Shown here piece after piece: positions 46,601 to 55,541 of a DNA stretch of 64,000 nucleotides. Location: positions 34,892-98,891 of the forward strand of contig NZ_JAVDQI010000008.1 of the NCBI RefSeq assembly GCF_031454185.1, given 5' to 3'. The stretch's first letter is position 1. Each line of letters opens with the position of its first letter. This stretch comes from Methanococcoides alaskense. Its GTDB lineage: Archaea; Halobacteriota; Methanosarcinia; Methanosarcinales; Methanosarcinaceae. Both the position numbers and the translations under genes were made by a program. The notes under the pieces were generated by a model, which was not told the origin of the DNA, did no database searches, and was given only the letters and a program-made list of their open reading frames with translations.

Positions 46601-49600
46601 CCTGAAGTACTGAAGTTCTCACTGGTACTCAACTGACCATCAAGATCAGAAGTCCATAGATAAGCAGTAATACTTCCATCGTTGTCACTGCCTGTTCCCG
46701 AGAATGTTACCAAATCACCTACATCTGCAATGTTTGGTAAAATCGAAGAAATGTTGGCTGTTGGTATTTCATTCTCAATAATAACATCGTAATTTATGAA
46801 TGGATAGAATCTTACATCATCGTTCTCACTGTCAGCAACTCTGAAGTTGAGGCCTTCTGCGATCTCGACTGTTGAGTCCTTGTTCAAGGAGATCTCATTG
46901 TCAACGTTATCCATTATGATGGTTCCGCTTGGACCTGTTGTGATAGAGCTTACTTCGAGATTACCGAATGTGTCACTTGTGTCGATCTCTGTTACTTCAT
47001 CGCTGATCAACCAGACACCCTCGATGATAGCAAGACTGTCAACCTGATCCTGGAATACTTCGTTAATGTGTACTCTAAGCATAACGATGTCTTCTTCGCC
47101 ACCAATGGTGGTGTCATATTCCCATGCAGTTTCGTCAGTGTTGTCTAGAGTGTTGAATACCTCATCATCAATGAACTCGCCGTCCTTTGAAAGCTCGAGC
47201 CATACCTTGTTACCGTCAACATCGATCTGCTTTGGTGTGATTGCAAAACCTTCACCGAGTTCAAGTGTCTGACCGGTACGTAGGGTGTACTTGTCATCAG
47301 AGTCAAGGATCAACTTGGAAAGGATTCCAGGATCCTGGTCTATTGGTACGTATTCTGATGCAAGGAAACCGATCTTGTCATATTTCTGACCATCATCGTC
47401 CCATCCTGCATATTCGTATCCGACTGACTGAAGTTTTGCAGTGTAGACAAGATCTTCCTCTGCAATGGTTCTGTTATCAACAGTAACGGTTGCAGTGAGC
47501 GATTCTGATGCAATATCGTCATCGATGTCATAGTAGAAACCAGCAAAGTTTGCTTCGTCCCATGTGAATACGTCACCTGGAGCTGTTGGTTCAGCAACAG
47601 TACCTCTAATCTCATGGGTACCTGGCTCTGTTATCTGCTTTACGAAGAAGAATCTAAGAGCATCTGTACCTGATGCAGGATCTGCAGTCTGGATGCCAAT
47701 GCCATCAGAGACTGAAATAAGGGAATCATCGTTAAGAGTGATCTCATTGTCAGCGTTATCCATTGTGATGGTTCCGCTTGGACCTGTTGTGATAGAGTTT
47801 ACTTCGAGATCATCGAATGTGTCACCTGTGTCGATCTCTAGTACTTCATCGTTGATCAACCAGATACCCTCGATGATAGCAAGACTGTCAACCTGACCCT
47901 GGAATACTTCGTTAATGTGTACTCTAAACATAACGATGTCATCTTCGCCACCAATGGTGGTGTCATATTCCCATGCGGTTTCTTCAGTGTTGTCTACAGT
48001 GTTGAAGACCTCATCATCAATGAAGTTGCCGTCCTTTGAAAGCTCGAGCCATACCTTGTTACCGTCAACATCGATCTGCTTTGGTGTGATTGCGAAACCT
48101 TCACCGAGTTCGAGTGTCTGACCGGTACGTAGGGTGTACTTTTCATCAGAGTCAAGGATCAACTTGGAAAGGATTCCAGGATTCTGGTCTATTGGCACGT
48201 ATTCCTCTGCAAGGAAACCGATCATGTCATATGTCTGACCATCATCGTCCCATCCTGCATATTCGTATCCGACTGACTGAAGTTCTGCAGTGTAGACAAG
48301 GTCACCTTCTCCAATGACGTCAGTAGTGCCAGTGAAAGTTATGGACTCGGATCCTACACCGTCGTCAATGTCGTAGTAAAATGCTGCGAAGTCAGTGAAA
48401 GTGACAGAGTTTCCGTCGTTAGCGATGAGGTCAGTTAAATTGTCACCGCTGAAAACTGGACTTCGAATCTCAACTACGTCTTTCACAATATTTGTGATGT
48501 TAATTTCCTCAGTAATTACATCCGAATTTTGAACAATGTCTTTTACAATTACAACTTTGTTTATTTCACCTGAAAAAACATCATCAAGTAGGAAACTAAT
48601 AATAATCTGCTCAGTCCCATTTACCGACTTATTAAAATAGTAATGGTCAGCAATTTTCAGTATATCTTCATCAACTAACTGGTCATTTTTGGTTAAATTG
48701 ATAAATGCCTTATCGCCATCGAGGTCAGTTGAAATTAAATTAAGATTATATCCTTCTGTTAACTCAAATATTTCTCCCGATGAGACTACTTTTTTATCAT
48801 CAAGAGCTGTAGTACCTACATCTGAATTTACCTGATATTCTAAATTAAATTCAACGTAATCTTCATACTTTCCATCCATTATTTTTGATGAATTTATAGT
48901 TAGAATCTGACGAATGGTTTCATTAATTGAATTTGATCTGTTGTAATAATAAGTGCTATTTTCATAAATTATGTATCGATCTACAACGAGATCTTCCTTT
49001 TCAAGTGTAACTAATGCTTTCTTGTTAGGAGAAATTTCATCAATATTAATTGAATACTCATTATTAAGATCCCAAAAACTACCCGATTGAACTAACACAA
49101 ATGGAATTATGTCAAGGGTATTTACATCTGAATTCAAGGAATAATCATTTGAAAATTCCACATAATCTCCAGAAATAGAAGCAAACGTAGTTAAATTCGG
49201 AATTTCCAGAATTGTTTCAGTGTTGTTAGTACTTTTATTTCTTCGCTGGTACACATATGAGTCTATTTCATCCTGGATGCGTTTGTCTACTGTTATACCA
49301 TTTTTATCAAGGAACAGAAGACAATAATTTCCATGCTCCTCTATGTCCACCATTTTCAGTGAATAACCATTTCCAAGATTCCATACCTCTTCAAGTTCCA
49401 ATAATTTTGTGGGGTCAGTATCCAATGTGCCTACATCAGAATATTGTTCTATGGATCCAACAATGATTAATGAATCTACTTGACCTTGGAATACCTCCAA
49501 AATGAACGCCTTTATAATGACTTGATCGTTTCCATCAAGAGTTCTATTGTAATAATAGTAATTGTCAGAAGGTACAATATGTTGATCCACAAGCTCTCCA

Positions 49601-50412
49601 TTTTTACTCAAATTAATGAGAGATTTATCTCCATATATGTCAATTAAAGCCACTGTCAAAGCATATCCATCGTTTAATTCCCACGTTTCCTCTGGATGCA
49701 TTACTTTTTTACTTACAGAACAAATCCATTCTTTCTGATCAGTTTCAGTTTGATTTGATGCAATTGCCTTAATAGCATATGTTGTAGGCGAAATTGGATA
49801 AGAAAAATAACTTTCAGAAGAACTGCTCGAAGAACCACCAGAAGAACCAATCGAATTAATGGTGGAAAAATTAAATGTAAAATATGCGGATGATATGTTA
49901 GAATTGGTTTGAATTAAAACATTATTAAGATACCAATCAATTGTGCAATTCTCATTGGTTTTTATATAAAATTCCTGAGAACCTCCAATCGATATTGAGC
50001 TATTGTTAATAGGTTCAAAATCAATAATGCTCAATGGAGCCTCTGTCACAGTTATATTATCCAATACAATTTCAGACCAGGCTCCTTCATCATCCTGTAC
50101 ACTGAAGTAAATGGTGTGGGTGCCTATTGAGATATCTGAAGTACTGAAATAAGCAGATGTACTCAGCTGACCGTCAGTGCTGGAATTTAGAATAATATTA
50201 TTTTCTAAAATATCGTTTTCATCAAATTTTATGAAGTTAAGTTTACCATCATCATTTGTATCTGCATCATAAGCACTTACTAATCCAGTACTCATAACTA
50301 AAATTAGCAAAACAGAGATTGTAACATGCATTGATCTGTGAATTCCCTTTAAATTAATTGAGTTCAACAAATGTGCACTATTATTAAATATTGTTTTAAA
50401 TTCCCCACTCAA
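43657..50412 (-). CDS. Giant S-layer-type surface protein with PKD repeats
   Basis: A 2251-residue exported protein. After a signal segment (HVTISVLLILVMSTGLVSAYD, about residues 30-50) come an Ig/PKD-like unit, four or so degenerate S-layer half-domains (about 235-640, each with GYALTVALIDIYGDKSLINL-type strands), two near-identical Methanosarcinales S-layer duplication domains (about 645-930 and 930-1205, with GYEYAGWDDDGQ), three 91-residue PKD repeats (about 1212-1485, SFSSxDGQLSTSENFSTSG type), Ig-like domains, a poly-GS linker, a PGF-pre-PGF domain (about 2040-2190), and a C-terminal anchor with IPGCTMFTSIFILVFACLF and RKRKN. It probably sits on the cell surface as an S-layer-associated or adhesive protein. 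The archaeosortase-like tail has PGC rather than PGF. Confidence 0.9.
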   Translation of the reverse strand: MSGEFKTIFNNSAHLLNSINLKGIHRSMHVTISVLLILVMSTGLVSAYDADTNDDGKLNFIKFDENDILENNIILNSSTDGQLSTSAYFSTSDISIGTHTIYFSVQDDEGAWSEIVLDNITVTEAPLSIIDFEPINNSSISIGGSQEFYIKTNENCTIDWYLNNVLIQTNSNISSAYFTFNFSTINSIGSSGGSSSSSSESYFSYPISPTTYAIKAIASNQTETDQKEWICSVSKKVMHPEETWELNDGYALTVALIDIYGDKSLINLSKNGELVDQHIVPSDNYYYYNRTLDGNDQVIIKAFILEVFQGQVDSLIIVGSIEQYSDVGTLDTDPTKLLELEEVWNLGNGYSLKMVDIEEHGNYCLLFLDKNGITVDKRIQDEIDSYVYQRRNKSTNNTETILEIPNLTTFASISGDYVEFSNDYSLNSDVNTLDIIPFVLVQSGSFWDLNNEYSINIDEISPNKKALVTLEKEDLVVDRYIIYENSTYYYNRSNSINETIRQILTINSSKIMDGKYEDYVEFNLEYQVNSDVGTTALDDKKVVSSGEIFELTEGYNLNLISTDLDGDKAFINLTKNDQLVDEDILKIADHYYFNKSVNGTEQIIISFLLDDVFSGEINKVVIVKDIVQNSDVITEEINITNIVKDVVEIRSPVFSGDNLTDLIANDGNSVTFTDFAAFYYDIDDGVGSESITFTGTTDVIGEGDLVYTAELQSVGYEYAGWDDDGQTYDMIGFLAEEYVPIDQNPGILSKLILDSDEKYTLRTGQTLELGEGFAITPKQIDVDGNKVWLELSKDGNFIDDEVFNTVDNTEETAWEYDTTIGGEDDIVMFRVHINEVFQGQVDSLAIIEGIWLINDEVLEIDTGDTFDDLEVNSITTGPSGTITMDNADNEITLNDDSLISVSDGIGIQTADPASGTDALRFFFVKQITEPGTHEIRGTVAEPTAPGDVFTWDEANFAGFYYDIDDDIASESLTATVTVDNRTIAEEDLVYTAKLQSVGYEYAGWDDDGQKYDKIGFLASEYVPIDQDPGILSKLILDSDDKYTLRTGQTLELGEGFAITPKQIDVDGNKVWLELSKDGEFIDDEVFNTLDNTDETAWEYDTTIGGEEDIVMLRVHINEVFQDQVDSLAIIEGVWLISDEVTEIDTSDTFGNLEVSSITTGPSGTIIMDNVDNEISLNKDSTVEIAEGLNFRVADSENDDVRFYPFINYDVIIENEIPTANISSILPNIADVGDLVTFSGTGSDNDGSITAYLWTSDLDGQLSTSENFSTSGLSLGTHTIDFKVQDDDGEWSATDSATVTINELPNVAPIAEIISIDPTTATEDTEITFNGSGTDSDGTIIDYDWNSSIDGQLSTSENFSTSGLSLGTHTIDFKVQDDDGAWSATDSATVTINEKPNVAPTAEIISIDPSTATEDAEITFNGSGTDSDGTIIGYDWNSSIDGQLSTSENFSTSGLSLGTHTINFKVQDDDGVWSDADSVAVNIIDDLAPEVHISAYPLEYISIYNPVTINLNSTDTHLVSTELIIADSEGHEIINLTITNDDPTSATYEYVWNATDKDGLSVLGETYLLFVNSTDTSGNFASDSVNITVDNEKPIVTFKEIKGFTSSNNIVYANSTLLINVSASGTPGDVNSVEYALNSSIISYKKNMSAELIDGNWTAIFDLSCIHDDGQYILTANAIDSAMNVNSTVSDTLIVVDRTSPIFSSTASMYNETHGMVSVISSESIIGQPKVEVNSDVIEIAQNSGKWTGYFQLDTEQIFNVNVTGTDIAGNIGSGSSVIFIEKVEFINGIGLFNNSNIDTLITFNTTNDTIGNIIVTESSDPMANLTDDSVGLYFISVELDSNLKENISNAMIAIPTSSVTLPDGIAANDVSIRYYNETADLWEICPTSIETLDGEEYWITYVDHFSIYGVVVSDTIDPILDSMTPVSGTTFAQDTTSVNIRFNYSDQQSGINVSSIIFNFDDIEITDNSLEITSNYASYNATGLSSGSYTASVTVTDNAGNSVPFSTSFSITDVTVGADDDDSPSSGGGSSGSGSAASGEAFENIAFKAVKTENIIEGLKISYAFDDEQNAIGYINFSALRNYGRVSTMIEVLKGESTMVDEGAPGVVYSNLNIWVGRSGFATEDNIADPRIGFSVAKDWLTENGIDERLVTMYRHNDGKWNALKTTTIGEDTSYIYFEAETLGFSAFAIAADLDDANMPFKTVSEDEISGSGNNTEADIPESKSNNIPGCTMFTSIFILVFACLFRKRKN
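45961..46720 (-). repeat. Three tandem 273-bp repeats inside the surface-protein gene
   Basis: The landmark CTGTACCTTAAAGT occurs at 46015, 46288 and 46561, 273 bp apart. Each unit encodes one PKD domain of 91 residues (GLSLGTHTIDFKVQDDDG). The units are near identical in DNA, so copy number may vary by recombination. Confidence 0.85.
47066..48310 (-). repeat. Two 849-bp direct repeats encoding S-layer duplication domains
   Basis: GTGTACTCTAAGCATAACGA at 47066 recurs as GTGTACTCTAAACATAACGA at 47915, and high similarity extends on both sides. Each unit encodes about 283 residues of S-layer domain. Confidence 0.8.
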
Positions 50413-50704
50413 GTAAACACCACCATGATCTTTTATTTTTATTAATAGTATACATTTAATTCATTAATAATAAAAAAATGTATGCATATAGATATAAAAA
50501 TTGAGTGTGTTAATAATTACTTGATACAATATAAAATTTATGATTTCAATCTTAAAAAATTAGAATTATTGTATTTTAGAATATTATTAAATCTAACTAA
50601 TAAAATGAAGTTAGAAGGTGGCAGAAATATTGACCTCGTTAATGGATTTCACCACAATCAGCGATTAATGTGATCGAGTCCTATTTGATACCAGGAAACA
50701 GGAA
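50413..50704. other. AT-rich promoter region of the surface-protein gene
   Basis: No gene seen. Minus-strand ATACTATTAATAAAAATAAAAG near 50440 is a likely TATA region for the surface protein, which needs strong expression. The right half, to 50704, shows nothing recognisable. Confidence 0.4.
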
Positions 50705-51001
50705 TTATTTCTTCCTTTTTTCCATATTCTTATCGGACCAGTTCCACCATTTGAGCAGTTCAGGATCATGATTCTTGTGGGATGCGTAGTAGACCGCCTC
50801 CCTGAAACCATAGAGCACACATCTGTCAATGTGCATACCCCTCAGATCAATTAATTTAAGATACATCAGCTCGGGATCTTCACCTTTGAGTTGGGAGATG
50901 GAATGTATCCCCAGGTCCCACAGTTGCTCAGCTGACTTCTTCCCGAAACCCGGCATTTTCATCAGTTCTTCCAATGCCTTTTCTTTTTTTGACATGGTCA
51001 T
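50705..51001 (-). CDS. Helix-hairpin-helix protein, Cdd1-like
   Basis: A 98-residue protein. A helix-hairpin-helix motif (MPGFGKKSAEQLWDLGIHSI) is followed by GEDPELMYLKL, a conserved HIDRCVLYGFREAVYYA, and PELLKWWNW, matching the Cdd1-type small HhH family. It probably binds DNA non-specifically; its role is unknown. The ATG overlaps the stop of the upstream oxidoreductase (ATGA), so it is translated from the same message. Confidence 0.85.
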   Translation of the reverse strand: MTMSKKEKALEELMKMPGFGKKSAEQLWDLGIHSISQLKGEDPELMYLKLIDLRGMHIDRCVLYGFREAVYYASHKNHDPELLKWWNWSDKNMEKRKK

Positions 51002-51729
51002 TTTTTACCCACTGTGGCAATGTAGATCACAAATTCATCCTCGCCATCTATCTCCAGCACAGCATTGATTTCATCATCGAAGAAGGCTCCAATGGCACAG
51101 ACCCCACAGTCGATGGACTGGGCACTCAAGTAGAGATTCTGGCACACATGGCCTGCATCCAGGTTTATGTACCTGTATCCTCTTTCTCCGTATCTCCACT
51201 TCATCCTGTAGATCACCGCTGTCCATATGAACGTGACAGCGCTCGATCTTATGAAGGACTGGTCCAAACATGCAGATGTAATATTTTCAGCAGCAAAGGA
51301 GCCTGTTTTTATCTTAGCCAGTTTGTGTTCAATGGGCAGGAAAAGGTAGATCCCCTCTTCAAGGCCTTCCACGTTGTTTACGAGTATGTATGTCTCGAGG
51401 GCGTGTCTTGCACCTGCAGAGGGCACATTCCTCAGCGTGGCTGCATTTCCCATTAATTCCCTCACTCCCTGAGTACACCAGAGCAAATATGACAGCTCCT
51501 CGAGAGACAACGGTTTCTGAGAAAAGTTTCGAAAGCTGGAACGTCCTTCTATAGCTTCTCTCAGGTCAATCTTGTTGACATTTAGTTCTCCCGGTGCGGG
51601 AAGCTCAATAACCTCCCTTCCACCAGCACCTTTCTGCAATGGAGGCTGCGGATAGCCCATTGACTGATCCGACCTTTCTGCATGCTGGAATTTTGTTTTA
51701 TCCATAAACTCTTTACCAATTTCGTTCAA
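50998..51729 (-). CDS. SagB/ThcOx-type nitroreductase family protein
   Basis: A 243-residue FMN-binding oxidoreductase. After a 40-residue N-terminal stretch come LREAIEGRSSFRNFSQKPLS (FMN phosphate contacts), LSYLLWCTQGVRE, RNVPSAGARHALETYI, and C-terminal GHVCQNLYLSAQSIDCGVCA. SagB-type members oxidise azolines or reduce small molecules; stand-alone archaeal members have unknown substrates. No peptide-cyclase partner lies nearby. It is coupled to the HhH gene by an ATGA overlap. Confidence 0.85.
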   Translation of the reverse strand: MNEIGKEFMDKTKFQHAERSDQSMGYPQPPLQKGAGGREVIELPAPGELNVNKIDLREAIEGRSSFRNFSQKPLSLEELSYLLWCTQGVRELMGNAATLRNVPSAGARHALETYILVNNVEGLEEGIYLFLPIEHKLAKIKTGSFAAENITSACLDQSFIRSSAVTFIWTAVIYRMKWRYGERGYRYINLDAGHVCQNLYLSAQSIDCGVCAIGAFFDDEINAVLEIDGEDEFVIYIATVGKK

Positions 51730-51846
51730 AATGATAATCCCCCTATAATTCCCCTTTAAGAAAGGTCTTCATTCGTGCTTTATACTTCTTGCCCTTATGG
51801 CAACAAAGGAACCTTTTCCAAAGTTCTTCTCCGGTTTTTCCATACC

Positions 51847-52410
51847 CTATATTTTAGCCAGAGGCTTGAAAAGAGTTTGTCTGATATGCATATCCTCAAA
51901 TCCGTGGTCCTTCAACATCGACAGGACTTTCTCGGTGGTGTGAAATTCAATGTTTTTGTAAAAACTGCTTTCTGATGCTTTCATGCGGTATTCTTCTCCC
52001 AGAAGGCTATTCCTTTCAACAAAAGCAACGATCAGATATCCTTCCGGAGCAAGCATGCGATATGCCTCCTCCAGTGCTTTTTCAGTATCCATAAAACAGA
52101 GACTTGTAACCATCAGCGCAAGTTTCATTGAAGATCCTTTGAAAGGAAGTGACTCACCAACTCCTTTTATGCATTCAACCTTACGCGACTCTGCAATTTT
52201 CAGCATCCGGGCAGAAAGATCAAGTCCGTAAGTGATGCCCAATTCTGATGCAAACCTGCCTGTGCCAACTCCGATCTCGATACTATTGTGGGTTATTTTC
52301 GATGGCATAAGCTCCCTGATGGCTTCCAGTTCAGATGCATAGACTGCTGGATTCTTGTCGTACCAGGTATCGTACTTCTCTGTATGGATATCAAAAGCGC
52401 TTCTTTTCAT
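51847..52410 (-). CDS. Class I SAM-dependent methyltransferase
   Basis: A 187-residue protein with FDIHTEKYDTWYDKNPAVY near the start, motif I IEIGVGTGRFASELG, LDLSARMLKIAESR, and SLCFMDTEKALEEAYRMLAP (post-motif). It resembles UbiE-like small-molecule methyltransferases. ATG 52410 is used: it follows GAGGG and removes a 65-residue upstream extension that would run into the divergent tag gene's promoter. Confidence 0.85.
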   Translation of the reverse strand: MKRSAFDIHTEKYDTWYDKNPAVYASELEAIRELMPSKITHNSIEIGVGTGRFASELGITYGLDLSARMLKIAESRKVECIKGVGESLPFKGSSMKLALMVTSLCFMDTEKALEEAYRMLAPEGYLIVAFVERNSLLGEEYRMKASESSFYKNIEFHTTEKVLSMLKDHGFEDMHIRQTLFKPLAKI

Positions 52411-52479
52411 AATGCCCTCATACCCCCTGTAAGATTTTACAAAAGAAACTATAAAAGCTTTGATATCTGTCTGAGATAT

Positions 52480-53058
52480 ATGAAAGTTCGCTGTGAATGG
52501 GCCAATGTGAACGAGCTTGAAATCGAGTATCATGACAAACAGTGGGGTGTGCCTGTACATGATGACAGAATACTTTTCGAATTCCTGATACTCGAAGGTG
52601 CACAAGCAGGTTTGAGCTGGGATACTATTTTGAAAAGAAGGGATGGTTATAGAAAGGCCTTCGATGATTTTGATTACAATTTGGTAGCATCCTATGATGA
52701 TCTGAAGATAGAGGAATTGATGCAGGACAGTGGGATCATACGCAACAGAAGGAAGATCCTTTCTTCAATAAAGAATGCTAGATCATTCATTGAAATAAGA
52801 GATGAATTTGGTTCTTTTGATAAGTATGTATGGGTTTTTGTCCACGACAGACCTATACAGAATTCTTTTAAATCCATGAGTGATATTCCAGCAACGACCG
52901 AGTTATCTGAAATGATAAGCAAGGATTTAAAGAAAAGAGGATTTTCGTTTGTGGGCCCAACTATAATCTATGCATTCATGCAGGCAGTTGGAATGGTCAA
53001 TGATCATGAGATTGATTGTTTCAGGTATGATGAATGCAGAAAACTGGCTGAAAAATGA
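52480..53058 (+). CDS. tag: DNA-3-methyladenine glycosylase I
   Basis: A 192-residue Tag protein. It begins CEWANVNELEIEYHDKQWGVP (Zn-ligand Cys and the YHD-x2-WG motif), then LEGAQAGLSWDTILKRRDGY, IIRNRRKILSSIKNA, KRGFSFVGPTIIYAFMQAVG, and NDHEIDCF with the C-terminal Zn-ligand His/Cys. It excises 3-methyladenine from alkylated DNA. The ATG at 52480 has no binding site, but CTATAAAAGC lies about 28 bp upstream, so the message is likely leaderless. It is divergent from the methyltransferase and convergent with an AlkD-like gene. Confidence 0.95.
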   Translation: MKVRCEWANVNELEIEYHDKQWGVPVHDDRILFEFLILEGAQAGLSWDTILKRRDGYRKAFDDFDYNLVASYDDLKIEELMQDSGIIRNRRKILSSIKNARSFIEIRDEFGSFDKYVWVFVHDRPIQNSFKSMSDIPATTELSEMISKDLKKRGFSFVGPTIIYAFMQAVGMVNDHEIDCFRYDECRKLAEK

Positions 53059-53119
53059 ATAGAATTGACTGGAAGGGAGCTAAAAATGCGATCAATGATT
53101 CACCCACAAACGGCAATTA

Positions 53120-53824
53120 TCATTTCATGATTTCGGCTCTCATTTTCCCAGGCATTTTTTCAGCAGCATAGCACAAGGTGATCCTCGGCATTACTTCTTT
53201 ATTTTCCATAAGGTAGTCAAACACCTCTTTTTGAAAAGATTTACTTGCTTCTTTAAGCATCCATCCGGAGGCTTTGAGAACTAGGTCCTCTTTTTCATCC
53301 AGTAGTTTATCTGCCACATTGAACGCTGTTTTCAGGAATATCCCTCTCCGAAGTCCCAATATCAGAGATACGGCTGCTCCTCTTCGGACCCTTTTGTTTT
53401 TGGAATTGGTCCATTTCTCCATTTGTGGTGCAAATTCCAGATAGATGAACAGGAATTCACCCAGAACATTGGTACAAAGGGTATCACAGTCGCTCCAATC
53501 GTTCACGTATTCAGAAAGCCATCGGTAAAATGTATTGAAGTGCTCAGGTAGAAAATCCTTTTTACACTTTTGAGCCCAGAGAAAAGCAATGATCTTGTGC
53601 TCATAAATACCAGTGTTCAAAAGTTCTTCACATATAGATAATATTTCGTTGATCTTTTTAGTCTTATCAAATTCTCTGGTAGCTATTTGACGTACAATTG
53701 GCATTCTCACTCCAAGAAAACTGTCCACATTCATCTGAAAGTGGTCTCTTATAGTGTTGCGGTAATCCTGATCGATGTTAGCTTCCAGTTCTTTCTGTAT
53801 ATTCTCGATGAAATCAGGATACAT
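53120..53824 (-). CDS. DNA alkylation repair protein, AlkD-like
   Basis: A 234-residue all-helical HEAT-like protein. It shows VRMPIVRQIATREFDKTKK, FLWAQKCKKDFLPEHF, VNDWSDCDTLCTN (the WSDCD-type region of the family), and ASGWMLKEASKSFQ. AlkD-type glycosylases remove alkylated bases without base flipping. ATG 53824 is preferred, since AATATAAGGG lies about 28 bp upstream as a TATA element and no binding site favours the ATG at 53878. It is convergent with tag, giving a small alkylation-repair group. Confidence 0.88.
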   Translation of the reverse strand: MYPDFIENIQKELEANIDQDYRNTIRDHFQMNVDSFLGVRMPIVRQIATREFDKTKKINEILSICEELLNTGIYEHKIIAFLWAQKCKKDFLPEHFNTFYRWLSEYVNDWSDCDTLCTNVLGEFLFIYLEFAPQMEKWTNSKNKRVRRGAAVSLILGLRRGIFLKTAFNVADKLLDEKEDLVLKASGWMLKEASKSFQKEVFDYLMENKEVMPRITLCYAAEKMPGKMRAEIMK

Positions 53825-53904
53825 ATTAAAAACGTAGGGTTTTCTTCCCTTATATTTTCTGTGAGAGCTTCTTTCCAAGATACATAGAATAGTGTGGTAT
53901 TTTT

Positions 53905-54671
53905 ATGGTATCACTGTTCGCAGCAGGATGTGTACAGGATACGCCGAATGAAATGGTATTGACCTTTGATGGTTTAGAAGCACTTGAGGAAGGCCATTAT
54001 GAGGGATGGGCCATCTTTGGCGAGGATAAGGTAAGTACAGGAACATTCAACGTAGGCGATGAGCTTTCATTTGTTGCACCGGAAAATATCGGTGAAGCAG
54101 ATGTGATAGTTATTACAATTGAACCCGAAGGCGATGTTGATGCAACTCCAAGTGGAGTCGTTGTATTGGTAGGTAACCTGAGTGAAGGTTCTGCAGCTCT
54201 TGAATTCCCAGTTGATCTCTCTGGTGCTTCTGGTAGCTATATACTGGCTACTCCAACAAATGGAGCAGACACCAATGAGAACAGCGGTATATGGTTCCTG
54301 GACCTTCCAGATTCATCCCCAGCTTTAGTACTTCCAGCTTTATCTGATGGCTGGGTGTATGAAAGATGGGCAGTTTTCGAAGGAACACCATTGACCTCCG
54401 GCAGGTTCACAGCAGTTGACGAAGCAGATGGTTTTGATGGATATAGCGGTGTCCAGCAGGCGTTACTTTCCCTATCGATCTTGATGATGGGGCAAGCCTG
54501 GTAGTTGTTTCAGTTGAACCGGACATGAATGGTGTCGATCCAACAGGAGAAGCTCCTTTCCAGATCAAACCACTTGTTGGAGAAGTGCCTGCTGGAGCAG
54601 CAGACCACTTAAATTATCAGATGGGACTCAATCTGGATTCAGTACCATCTGGAACTGCAACAATCAATTAA
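53905..54671 (+). pseudogene. Frameshifted lipoprotein with anti-sigma-like domains
   Basis: The first frame (53905-54504) starts with an unusually short signal LFAAGCVQ, a lipobox preceded by only four residues, suggesting the front of the signal peptide is lost. It continues through two similar beta domains (LEALEEGHYEGWAIFGEDKV and DGWVYERWAVFEGT). Near 54460 the frame shifts: the reading FPIDLDDGASLVVVSVEPD continues in another frame to a stop at 54671. The full protein would be about 255 residues. The domains resemble the anti-sigma-K (RskA) beta domain. The gene appears inactivated at both ends. Confidence 0.7.
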
Positions 54672-54712
54672 CTGGCAAATTACAGTTAAAAATTGAATTT
54701 AAATTCTTTCTT

Positions 54713-54747
54713 AGGACACCTTTTTGGTGTCTCTATGATCTTTTTTA
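54713..54747 (+). terminator. Hairpin terminator after the lipoprotein pseudogene
   Basis: GACACC at 54715-54720 pairs with GGTGTC at 54726-54731 around TTTTT, followed by tctatgatcTTTTTT. Confidence 0.65.
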
Positions 54748-54889
54748 ATCAAATATTGCAATAAATTGAGTGCTTCGATTTATCATTTTTCAGTTTAGAA
54801 TTGGTTGGCATCTTCATAATTCTGGTTGATAGAAACTTTTTTAGTTTTCATCAACATACTGATATTGGGTAATAATGGGGGTAAAATAA

Positions 54890-55291
54890 ATGGATAAAGT
54901 TACACATTTTCAACTGCCAGTAAACAACGTAGATCGTGCAAAAGAATTCTACAAGAAACTTTTCGACTGGACAATAACAGACATAGGTTTTAAAAGAGAT
55001 TACCAGCTGATCTCCACAGTTCCAACTGATGATAAGGGCATACTACTGGAAGTAGGTGCTATCAATGGTGCACTTTTTAAACGTGAAAGTGCAGATGAAT
55101 ATCCTTCTATTGTTGTCACTGTAGATTCGATCGAGGCCACGATTAAAAAAGTGGAAGTTTCCGGCGGTAAAGTAGTGAGACAGAAAGAAACTGTGATGGA
55201 AATTGGATACTATGCTGAGATAATTGATACTGAAGACAACCTTATCGGTTTGTGGGAAAAACTTCCATATGAACTGAAATTTGATATATAA
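54890..55291 (+). CDS. VOC (glyoxalase-fold) family protein
   Basis: A 133-residue protein with the paired beta-alpha-beta-beta-beta units of the vicinal oxygen chelate fold: VTHFQLPVNNVDRAKEFYKKLF at the start and GYYAEIIDTEDNLIGLWE at the end. This subgroup contains metal-dependent enzymes and resistance proteins; substrate unknown. The ATG follows GGGGGTAAAATA. It is single. About 250 bp with no gene follow it, including the short AT-rich leader of the next gene. Confidence 0.86.
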   Translation: MDKVTHFQLPVNNVDRAKEFYKKLFDWTITDIGFKRDYQLISTVPTDDKGILLEVGAINGALFKRESADEYPSIVVTVDSIEATIKKVEVSGGKVVRQKETVMEIGYYAEIIDTEDNLIGLWEKLPYELKFDI

Positions 55292-55541
55292 TTCAGCTTG
55301 AATATCTCTACAAATTATAATACGTTATTAGATAAATATATCATATTATGTTAACAGGCAATAGAAACCTGTTACGTTTTTTTCAATTTGCTGTTTAAGC
55401 CCTCATATATTAGCAAAACTTGCCCATATATCGGCAAGTATATATCCAAAATGTTGTGTATTAAGAGTGTCTAAATTTCGACAGGTTTGTTTTAAAAAAT
55501 AAGCCCATGGAATTTGAACATAATTATACTTGGTGATCATT

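Noticed and set aside
45961..48310. Regular repeats suggesting a CRISPR array
   Set aside because: Units are 273 and 849 bp, in frame, and encode PKD and S-layer domains; no short repeat-spacer pattern.
50482..50673. 63-codon frame upstream of the surface-protein gene
   Set aside because: AT-rich, no binding site, no recognised motif; likely chance.
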